From the NCBI GenBank assembly GCA_027489835.1, contig JAIXZF010000028.1, positions 1-6,716 of the forward strand: a stretch of DNA of 6,716 nt, in the 5' to 3' direction. The position numbers were made by a program, and so were the translations under genes. A model generated the notes under the pieces. The model was not told where the DNA came from. It saw only the letters and a program-made list of their open reading frames with translations, and ran no database searches. The DNA is from Hyphomicrobiales bacterium. Its GTDB lineage: Bacteria; Pseudomonadota; Alphaproteobacteria; Rhizobiales; Beijerinckiaceae. This document shows, piece by piece, positions 1 through 5,800 of this stretch. The number at the start of each line of letters is the position of its first letter. Positions within the stretch are counted from its first letter, which is position 1.

Positions 1-3
1 GAA

Positions 4-22
4 GGCTCCAGGGGCTGGAGTC
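4..22. repeat. Short hairpin near the left edge
   Basis: GGCTCCAG at 4-11 can pair with CTGGAGTC at 15-22 around a GGG loop, giving eight base pairs including one G-T wobble. No T-tract follows on either strand, so it is not a classical intrinsic terminator. If transcription starts from the sigma-54-like promoter at 85-101, this hairpin would lie in the untranslated leader of that transcript, about 50-70 nt from its start. Role unknown; a hairpin this short could arise by chance in GC-rich DNA. Confidence 0.35.
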
Positions 23-84
23 CCGCGGTTGGATTGCACTCGAGCCGCGCGGTCGGACTGACCGGCGCTTCAAGGGGCCGCTGT

Positions 85-101
85 ATCAAGGAGTGTGCCA
101 A
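85..101 (-). promoter_or_regulatory. Candidate sigma-54 (-24/-12) promoter, reading leftward out of the window
   Basis: Read on the minus strand from 101 to 85 the sequence is TTGGCACACTCCTTGAT. Against the established RpoN consensus YTGGCACR-N4-TTGCW it has the full -24 block TTGGCAC, an acceptable R (A), the correct N4 spacer, and TTG plus a terminal T in the -12 block. The single departure is A instead of C in the -12 GC dinucleotide. That position is normally highly conserved, which is the main reason for doubt. The predicted start is near position 73-75, leaving at least 70 nt of leader before the window ends, with no start codon and ribosome binding site seen. The target is therefore an unseen gene to the left. 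Its place immediately downstream of tesB fits a nitrogen-regulated operon such as glnK-amtB, but this is inferred. Confidence 0.45.
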
Positions 102-181
102 GCGCGGGGCGGGCCCCATGGCCGCATGAGCCGAAGGCCGGCGGAGCGGGCAATGCCCGGCTGACGGCGAAATGCCGCCCC

Positions 182-220
182 AGCTTGATGCCGCTTTTGG
201 AACAGCCTGGCCATCAAGCT
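182..220. repeat. Perfect 9-bp inverted repeat with 21-bp spacer
   Basis: AGCTTGATG at 182-190 is the exact reverse complement of CATCAAGCT at 212-220. The arm centres are 30 bp apart, close to three helical turns. The spacer contains one copy of the duplicated CCGCTTTTG motif. The dyad centre lies about 125 bp upstream of the start predicted for the sigma-54-like promoter at 85-101, a usual distance for an enhancer-binding activator site. It does not match the NtrC consensus (TGCACC-N5-GGTGCA). It could also fold as a long-loop hairpin in the tesB 3' untranslated region. Function is inferred only. Confidence 0.4.
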
Positions 221-277
221 TAAGAAGAGGTCAATTGCCTAGAATCTAAGCAGCACAATTCCGCTTTTGAGTCAGCC
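191..277. repeat. Direct repeat CCGCTTTTG-N3-CAGCC, two copies 70 bp apart
   Basis: Copy one is at 191-207 and copy two at 261-277. The nine bases CCGCTTTTG and the five bases CAGCC are identical in both; only the three bases between them differ (GAA against AGT). The second copy runs over the tesB stop codon at 272-274, so it partly overlaps coding sequence. It may be a duplicated protein-binding site upstream of the leftward promoter, a relic of a small duplication of the tesB 3' end, or coincidence. I do not recognise the motif. Confidence 0.4.
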
Positions 278-1138
278 CTCGTCGCGGCGCTGCCGAATCA
301 GGCCTTCCTGCGCCACCGAGGCCACCAGCCGGCCCTTGATGTCGAAGATCGAGCCGCGCGAAAAGCCAAGGGCGTTGGCCGCAGAGGGGCTGTCCTGCGC
401 GTAGAGCAGCCATTCGTCGGCGCGGAACGGCCTGTGGAACCACAGCGCGTGGTCGAGGCTCGCGGCCTGGATCGATTTCTCGAACACCGTCCGGCCATGG
501 GCGATCAGGGAGGCGTCCAGCAGCGTCATGTCGGAGGCGTAGGCCAGCACGCATTGATGCAGCACGGGGTCGTCGGGCAGGCGGCGCGTGGCGCGGATCC
601 AGACATGGAACTTCGGCGGCATCGGCTCGCGCGAGGCATAGCGCGTGAACTCCACCGGCCTGAGCTCGATCGGCCGTTCGCGCTCGAAATAGGCCCTGAC
701 CGCGGGGGGCATGGTGGGCATCGTCGACGAGCGCATCTGGCTCTCGTCCGGCAGCTCGTCCGGGAAGGGCACGTCCGGCATCGTCGCCTGGTGGTCGTAT
801 CCCGCCTCCTCGCGATGATAGGAGGCCGACATCGAGAAGATGGCCTGCCCATGCTGGATCGCGACGACGCGCCGCGTCGCGAAGGACCGGCCGTCCCGGA
901 TGCGGTCCACCTCGTAGATGATCGGCACCCTGGGATCGCCTGGCAACAGGAAATAGGCATGCAGCGAGTGCGGCCGGCTGTCCTCGACCGTGCGGCAGGC
1001 CGCCACCAGCGCCTGCCCGATGACCTGCCCGCCGAAGACGCGCTGCCAGCCGACCTGCGGGCTGCGGCCCCGGAACAGGTTGCGCTCGAGGGGTTCGAGA
1101 TCGAGGATGTCGAGGAGTGCGTCCACCGCGCTCGCCAT
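272..1138 (-). CDS. tesB: Acyl-CoA thioesterase II (TesB)
   Basis: A complete 288-residue cytoplasmic enzyme that hydrolyses acyl-CoA to free fatty acid and CoA. Its length matches E. coli TesB (286). It has the double-hotdog layout: an N-terminal hotdog at about residues 10-110, with the family-typical VFGGQVIGQAL (34-44) and HSLHAYFLLPGDP (57-69), and a C-terminal hotdog at about 160-285. The catalytic triad known from E. coli TesB (Asp204, Thr228, Gln278) aligns with Asp203 in YASDMTLLD, Ser227 in ASLDHALWFHRPF and Gln277 in VAQEGLIR. Serine for threonine keeps the hydroxyl and occurs in eukaryotic ACOT8 relatives. The ATG is supported by GGAGG (1146-1150) seven bases upstream. It is divergent from the UbiH-type gene. 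The physiological substrate is unclear for most bacterial TesB proteins. Family assignment is very secure. Confidence 0.96.
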   Translation of the reverse strand: MASAVDALLDILDLEPLERNLFRGRSPQVGWQRVFGGQVIGQALVAACRTVEDSRPHSLHAYFLLPGDPRVPIIYEVDRIRDGRSFATRRVVAIQHGQAIFSMSASYHREEAGYDHQATMPDVPFPDELPDESQMRSSTMPTMPPAVRAYFERERPIELRPVEFTRYASREPMPPKFHVWIRATRRLPDDPVLHQCVLAYASDMTLLDASLIAHGRTVFEKSIQAASLDHALWFHRPFRADEWLLYAQDSPSAANALGFSRGSIFDIKGRLVASVAQEGLIRQRRDEG

Positions 1139-1145
1139 GTCGGGG

Positions 1146-1150
1146 CCTCC
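1146..1150 (-). promoter_or_regulatory. Ribosome binding site of tesB
   Basis: GGAGG on the minus strand, seven bases before the ATG at 1138-1136. It selects this start over the longer alternative minus-strand frames that begin further upstream. Confidence 0.8.
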
Positions 1151-1260
1151 AGGTCAGCCGGGCGGGGCGGGACATTGCGCCCGCTTGCCAACCCCATCAG
1201 TCGGGTCCACACAGGCGGCCGTCAAGACCGCCGCGCGGCCGGCGGCCGCATTCCGGGTGG

Positions 1261-1266
1261 AAGGAG
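1261..1266 (+). promoter_or_regulatory. Ribosome binding site fixing the ubiH-like start
   Basis: AAGGAG lies seven bases before the ATG at 1274. The reading frame stays open far upstream, back to about 434, but that part is antisense to tesB. This site and the beta-strand plus GxGxxG motif starting right after the ATG decide the true start. Confidence 0.85.
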
Positions 1267-1273
1267 CCTGTCC

Positions 1274-2530
1274 ATGTCGAGGCGGATCGTCATCGCGGGC
1301 GGTGGACTGGTCGGCCTCGGGCTCGGCCTCGCGCTCAAGCAGGCCCTGGGCGCCTCGCACGAGATCGTCGTCGCCGATCCGGCCTTCGTCGCGCCCGACC
1401 GGCCGGATGACCGCGCCTTTGCGATCGCTGCCGCCGGCCGGCGCATGTTCGGCGCGCTCGGCGTCTGGGCGGCGATGGAGCCGGGTTCGCAGCCGATCAC
1501 CGACATGGTCATCACCGACAGCCGGACGCGCGACGTGGTCAGGCCGGCCTACCTCACCTTCGGCGAGCCGGCGGGTGAGGCCAATCACGGCGGCCCGGCG
1601 GAAGCGGGCGAGCCCTTCGCGCACATGGTCTGGAGCAAGGTCATCAACCGGACGCTCGGCGAAGCCTGCCGCGCCTCGGGGGTGGAGCTGCGCGCCACCG
1701 CCGTCGAGGCGGCCACGGTCGAGCCGGGACGGGTCAGGCTCGACCTCGGCGACGGCGAAAGCCTCGGCGCGGCGCTGCTCGTCGCCGCCGACGGGGCCCG
1801 CTCGCGCCTGAGGGAAGGCGCCGGCATCGGCTGGACCGGCTGGGCCTATGGTCAGTCTGGCATCGTCGCCACCATCGGCCATGAGCGGGACCATGGCGGC
1901 CGCGCGGTCGAGCATTTCCTCCCGGCAGGGCCGTTCGCGATCCTGCCTCTGCCGCGGAGCGATGATGGCGGGTTCCGCTCGTCGATCGTCTGGACCGAAC
2001 GGGGCGCCGACGCGTCGGCGCTGCTTGCGCTCGCGCCGGAGGACCTGACGCAGGAGATCGAGAGCCGGTTCGGCCTCGCGCTCGGTGCGATCAGGCTGGC
2101 GAGCCCGGCGCGCGCGTACCCGCTGAACTTCGGGATCGCGCGGCGCTTCATCGCCCCGAGGCTCGCACTGGTCGGGGATGCGGCGCACGTCATCCACCCC
2201 ATTGCCGGGCAGGGCCTCAATCTCGGGCTCAAGGACGTGGCGGCGCTGGCCCAGGCCATCGTCGACGCAGCCCGGCTCGGGCTCGACATCGGGGGAGACG
2301 AGGCGCTCAGGCCTTACGAGGCGGCGCGGCGCTTCGACGCCGTGGCCATGGGCGCGGCGACCGACGGACTCAACCGGCTGTTTTCGAACGATCTCGGCCC
2401 GGTGAGGCTCGCCCGCGACCTCGGGCTCGGCCTCGTCGACCGCATGCCGCGGCTCAAGCGCCGCCTGATCGCGGAAGCGGCGGGCCTGAAGGGCGGCGAG
2501 CCCAGGCTGCTGAAGGGTGAGGCGCTTTGA
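1274..2530 (+). CDS. FAD-dependent UbiH/UbiF/VisC/COQ6-family hydroxylase (ubiquinone biosynthesis)
   Basis: A complete 418-residue class A flavoprotein monooxygenase. Family members use NAD(P)H and O2 to hydroxylate the ring of polyprenylated ubiquinone precursors, usually as membrane-associated enzymes. The FAD Rossmann motif IVIAGGGLVG is at residues 5-14, with an acidic residue (Asp35) ending beta-strand 2. The family motif DDRAFAI is at 45-51, the DG motif VAADGARSRLR at 170-180 and the GD motif LVGDAAHVIHPIAGQG at 299-314, followed by NLGLKD (316-321). HP-AGQG-NLG is the UbiH/COQ6 signature. No transmembrane helix is obvious. It converges on the Trm112-like gene with ten bases between stops. 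Which ring carbon it hydroxylates (C1, C5 or C6; UbiH-, UbiF- or UbiL-type) cannot be told from this sequence, so no symbol is given. A related FAD monooxygenase acting on another aromatic is possible but less likely. Confidence 0.92.
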   Translation: MSRRIVIAGGGLVGLGLGLALKQALGASHEIVVADPAFVAPDRPDDRAFAIAAAGRRMFGALGVWAAMEPGSQPITDMVITDSRTRDVVRPAYLTFGEPAGEANHGGPAEAGEPFAHMVWSKVINRTLGEACRASGVELRATAVEAATVEPGRVRLDLGDGESLGAALLVAADGARSRLREGAGIGWTGWAYGQSGIVATIGHERDHGGRAVEHFLPAGPFAILPLPRSDDGGFRSSIVWTERGADASALLALAPEDLTQEIESRFGLALGAIRLASPARAYPLNFGIARRFIAPRLALVGDAAHVIHPIAGQGLNLGLKDVAALAQAIVDAARLGLDIGGDEALRPYEAARRFDAVAMGAATDGLNRLFSNDLGPVRLARDLGLGLVDRMPRLKRRLIAEAAGLKGGEPRLLKGEAL

Positions 2531-2532
2531 CC

Positions 2533-2558
2533 GCGCGGCGTCACTCGATGACGCGCGC
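2533..2558. terminator. Stem-loop across the convergent junction, possible bidirectional terminator
   Basis: GCGTCA (2538-2543) pairs with TGACGC (2549-2554) around a five-base CTCGA loop. After one bulged G (2537), GCGC (2533-2536) pairs with GCGC (2555-2558), giving ten GC-rich pairs. It starts three bases after the ubiH-like stop and includes the stop and last codons of the minus-strand Trm112-like gene. The symmetry means it forms in transcripts from either side. No U-tract follows on either strand, so it is not a canonical intrinsic terminator. It may stabilise 3' ends or work with Rho. Confidence 0.4.
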
Positions 2559-2741
2559 CTCCTCGGGCAGCATGATCGGGATGCCGTCGCGGATCGGATA
2601 GGCGAGCTTCGCGGCGCGCGAGATCAGCTCCTGCTGCGCCGCGTCGTAGGTCAGGACGGTCTTGGTCACGGGGCAGACCAGCAGCTCGAGGAGCTTGGGG
2701 TCGACCTTCAGAGCCGCGCCGTTTTCCGTCTCGCCCGTCAT
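2541..2741 (-). CDS. Trm112/YcaR-family small protein, cysteine-depleted
   Basis: A complete 66-residue protein. The core from VDPKLLELLVCPVTK (13-27) through QQELISRAAKLAYPIRDGIP (36-55) to MLPEEARVIE matches the bacterial YcaR/Trm112 (DUF343) family. In eukaryotes and archaea Trm112 is a zinc-binding partner that stabilises and activates methyltransferases; the role of the short bacterial forms is poorly known. Metal binding looks lost: the family CPxC motif is CPVT here (Cys23 kept, Thr26), and the ELIC cysteine of E. coli YcaR is Ser41. Only one cysteine remains in the protein. The ATG has GGAGG (2749-2753) seven bases upstream. It lies 78 bases downstream of the glutamate dehydrogenase stop on the same strand, so co-transcription is plausible. 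Family assignment is secure; function is not. Confidence 0.9.
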   Translation of the reverse strand: MTGETENGAALKVDPKLLELLVCPVTKTVLTYDAAQQELISRAAKLAYPIRDGIPIMLPEEARVIE

Positions 2742-2748
2742 GTCCGAT

Positions 2749-2753
2749 CCTCC
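2749..2753 (-). promoter_or_regulatory. Ribosome binding site of the Trm112-like gene
   Basis: GGAGG on the minus strand, seven bases before the ATG at 2741-2739. It shows the small gene is translated independently even if it shares a transcript with the glutamate dehydrogenase gene. Confidence 0.75.
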
Positions 2754-2782
2754 GCCTGGCCCAGCGCCGCCCGGTTTCTAGC

Positions 2783-2804
2783 CCAGCGCCTTGGCAGGCG
2801 CCAG
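2783..2804 (-). other. Hairpin in the spacer after the glutamate dehydrogenase stop
   Basis: In the minus-strand RNA, CUGGCGCC can pair with GGCGCUGG around a UGCCAA loop, giving eight pairs of which two are G-U. It begins about 15 bases after the stop at 2820-2822 and lies upstream of the Trm112-like gene. The downstream bases (GCUAGAAACC) contain no U-tract. It could be a 3'-end stabiliser or a weak partial terminator separating expression of the two genes, or have no role. Confidence 0.3.
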
Positions 2805-2819
2805 CCTCGATGCCCCGCT

Positions 2820-5800
2820 TCAGCCTGCCGCGCCGCGCGCGAGATCGTCGAGCAGGCTCGCCGCAACCGAGAGCTTCGCCGGGGTGAGGCCCGTGTCGAC
2901 CAGCTCGTCCAGCGACGCGCCGAGCTTGGCGAGCGCCGGCGCCCGGCTCTGCCGCCACGCATCGAGCGCGGCGGATCCCGCGCCATGGCGCTTCAGCACG
3001 TGGACGGTGAGGGCCCGCAGAGCGAGGTCGATGCGCTCCACCGAGCGGTCGATGGCGAGGCGCTCGAAACGATCCCCCGCCGCCAGCTTCTCCGCCGCGG
3101 CCTTGATCCGGTCGGCGCCGAGGCCGTCCGCCGCGGCGAACAGCGTCGCCACCGCGTCGGACACCGGCGCGCCCGCGAGTTCGGAAACCAGCACGCCGTC
3201 GGGCGCGGCCTGCAGCGCGGGAAGGTCGGCGATCCGCGTCGCGAGGTCGCGCGGCACGCCGGCCGAGGTCCAGGCGGCGACCTGAGCCTGGCGGGCGGCG
3301 CTCTCGGCCATCAGCGCGCCGCTGGCCGCCGCCACGGCCGCGACGCCGGCGCCGAAGCGCTTGACCTGCTCCTCGAGCGGCCGGGCCACGTCGGCATGGC
3401 GCAGGAACCAGATCATGCGCGCGACGAGGGTTTCCTGCAGCGCGCCATAGAGCCCGAGCTGAACGCTGCCCGAGAGCTTGGCGTCCAGGCGGTCGATGGC
3501 AAGGTTGAGGTCGAGCAGGCCAAAGGCGTCACGCGTCAGGATGTAGGCGCGGGCGATGGCGGGAGCATCGGCGCCGGTCTCGTCGGCCAGCCGGGCCACG
3601 ACGCCGGGGCCGGCGCGGTTGACCACGGCGTTGGCGATCTGGGTCGCGATGATCTCGCGGCGCAGCCTGTGGCCGGCGATGGCGTCGGCGAAGCGCTCGC
3701 GCATGGCGTGGGGGAAATAGCGCGTCAGCTCGCCCGCGAGGTAAGGCTCGTCGGGTAGGCCGCTGGCGAGGAGGTCGTCGTAGAGGGCGAGCTTGGCGTA
3801 GGCCAGCAGCACGGCCTGCTCCGGGCGGGTGAGGCCTTCGCCGCGCTGCTCGCGGCCCGCGATCACCGAATCGGACGGTAGGAACTCGACGGCGCGGTCG
3901 AGCCGGCCCTCGCGCTCCAGGCGGCGCATCTGGGTCCGCGCCAGCCCGAGCTCGGAGACGCCCCGGCGCTCGGCCAGCGACAGGGCCAGCGTCTGGAGAT
4001 AGTTGTTGCGCAGCACGAGCTGGCCGACCTCGTCGGTCATGTCGGCGAGCAGGGCGTTGCGCGCCTCGGGATCAAGGCGCCCGTCGCGCTCCGGGGTGGC
4101 GAGAGCGATCTTGATGTTGACCTCGACGTCGGAGGTGTTGACGCCGGCCGAGTTGTCGATCGCGTCGGTGTTGAGCCTGACGCCGGCGCGCGCCGCCTCG
4201 ATGCGGCCGCGCTGGGTGGCGCCGAGATTGGCCCCTTCGCCGATGACGCGGGCACGGACCTCGCCGCCGGTGATGCGGATGGCGTCGTTGGCCCGGTCGC
4301 CGACCTCGGCGTCGGTCTCGGTCGAGGCGCGGATATAGGTGCCGATGCCGCCGAACCAGAGCAGGTCGACCCTGGCCTTCAGGATGGCGTTGATGACCTC
4401 CTGCGGCGCGGCCTCGGGCTTGTCGATGTCGAGCAGGGCCCGGATCTGCGCCGAGAGCGGGATGGACTTCGCCGTGCGCGGGAAGACGCCACCGCCCGGG
4501 GAGATCAGGCTCTTGTCGTAATCCTGCCAGCTCGAGCGCGGCAGGGCGAACAGGCGCTGCCGCTCGGCGAAGGAAGCGGCGAGGTCCGGCGAGGGGTCGA
4601 TGAAGATGTCGCGGTGGTCGAAGGCGGCGACGAGGCCGGTGAAGTTCGACAGAAGCATGCCATTGCCGAAGACGTCGCCCGACATGTCGCCGACGCCCGC
4701 CACAGTGAACGGCGTCGTCTGGATGTCGTGGTCCATCTCGCGGAAATGGCGCTTGACCGCTTCCCAGGCGCCGCGCGCGGTGATGCCCATCTTCTTGTGG
4801 TCGTAGCCCTGGCTGCCGCCCGAGGCGAAGGCATCGCCGAGCCAATGGCCCTTCTCGGCCGACAGCGCGTTGGCGGTGTCGGAGAAGGTCGCGGTGCCCT
4901 TGTCGGCGGCGACCACCAGATAGGGATCGTCGCCGTCATGCCGCACGGTGTTGGGCGGGGCGACGATGCGCTCGCCCTCGAGGTTGTCGGTCAGCTCGAG
5001 CAGCGTGCGCACGAAGATGCGGTAGCTTTCCGTGCCTTCCGCGAACCAGGCCGCCCGGTCGGACGCCGGCGGCAGCTGCTTGGGAAAGAAGCCGCCCTTG
5101 GCGCCAACGGGAACGATCACCGCGTTCTTGACCTGCTGCGCCTTGACGAGGCCGAGCACCTCGGTGCGGAAATCCTGCGGGCGGTCCGACCAGCGTAGCC
5201 CGCCGCGGGCAACCTTGCCGAAGCGCAGGTGGACGCCCTCGACGCGGGGCGAATAGACGAAGATCTCGTAGAGGGGGCGCGGCGCGGGGAGGCCCTCGAC
5301 CCGGCGGCTGTCGAACTTGAACGCGATGGTCGGACGCGGGAAGCCATCCGCCCCGATCTGGAAGAAGTTGGTGCGGACCGCGGCATCGATGAGGTTGGCG
5401 AAGCGGCGCAGGATGCGGTCGTCGTCGAGGCTGGTGACGGCGGCGAGCTGTCGGTCGAGCAGGCCGGCGAGGTCGGCCGAGGCCGCGGCGCGGCGGCCAG
5501 TCTCGATGCGCGGATCGAAGCGGTTGATGAAGATGCGGGCGAGCGTGCCGGCGATGGCGCCATGCCGGGCCAGCGTGCCGGCGAGATAGCCCTGCGCGTA
5601 GGGCACGCCGGCCTGCTGCAGGTAGCGGCCCATGGCGCGGAGCAGCGCCGCCTCGCGCCAGGCGAGGCCGGCCTCGAGCACGAGCGCGTCGAAGCGGTCC
5701 GACTCCGTCAAGCCGCGGAACTGGGCCATCAGCGCAGCCTCGATGGCCGGCTCGGCGGCGTCGATGTCGATGTCGCCGCCGGCGGTCCGGTCGAGCGCCA

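Larger units (their letters stand above)
1..271. other. Non-coding intergenic region downstream of tesB
   Basis: No credible gene is visible on either strand. The longest open stretches are about 40-55 codons, lack a ribosome binding site and resemble no family. The tesB-proximal part (about 215-271) is visibly richer in A/T than the surrounding coding DNA. Within the region I see a sigma-54-like promoter on the minus strand (85-101), an 8-bp hairpin (4-22), a 5-bp hairpin with an AAT loop (147-159), a 9-bp inverted repeat (182-190 with 212-220) and a duplicated CCGCTTTTG-N3-CAGCC motif (191-207 and 261-277). No T-tract terminator for tesB is present. The density of symmetric elements suggests a regulatory region for a gene lying left of the window. 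Confidence 0.7.
1139..1273. promoter_or_regulatory. Divergent promoter region between tesB and the ubiH-like gene
   Basis: These 135 bases separate two divergent start codons, so both genes must be transcribed from here or nearby. On the minus strand TTGACG (1225-1220) followed after 18 bases by ACTGAT (1201-1196) is a weak sigma-70-type candidate for tesB: the -35 is good, but the -10 matches only 3 of 6. I found no convincing promoter pair for the plus-strand gene. GGCGG (1214-1218) and CCGCC (1228-1232) form a small dyad overlapping the candidate -35 and could be an operator, but such GC dyads are common here. The ribosome binding sites of both genes lie at the two ends of the region. Confidence 0.4.

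Noticed and set aside
147..159. CGGGC-AAT-GCCCG hairpin as a tesB terminator
   Set aside because: It has only five pairs, no U-tract, and lies more than 110 bases past the tesB stop.
3..164. Plus-strand frame open from the left edge to a TGA at 162-164, possible gene tail
   Set aside because: The translation is Arg/Gly-rich and matches nothing I recognise; open length of about 53 codons is expected by chance at this GC.
86..214. 42-codon minus-strand frame starting MARLFQKR downstream of tesB
   Set aside because: It has no convincing ribosome binding site and no family resemblance, and it lies over the candidate promoter and repeats.
246..1175. 309-codon minus-strand frame overlapping tesB
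   Set aside because: It is a frame shadow of tesB with proline/arginine/glycine-rich composition and no family motif, typical of GC-rich DNA.
1185..1213. TTGCCA plus a -10 box as a ubiH-like promoter
   Set aside because: At 17-18 base spacing the downstream hexamer is CACACA or ACACAG, too unlike TATAAT to support a call.
434..1273. Upstream extension of the ubiH-like frame that would give a 698-residue protein
   Set aside because: It is antisense to tesB, has arginine/histidine-rich low-information composition, and the AAGGAG plus FAD motif mark the start at 1274.
1154..2197. 347-codon minus-strand frame antisense to the ubiH-like gene
   Set aside because: Composition is Arg/Asp/Pro-rich with no recognisable domain, and the plus-strand frame encodes clear FAD motifs.
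2517..3758. 413-codon plus-strand frame overlapping the Trm112-like and glutamate dehydrogenase genes
   Set aside because: It is antisense to two recognisable genes and its translation is Arg/Gly/Ala-rich without domain signatures.
4072..4845. 257-codon minus-strand frame inside glutamate dehydrogenase
   Set aside because: It is an out-of-frame shadow of the conserved catalytic domain with arginine/histidine-rich nonsense composition.
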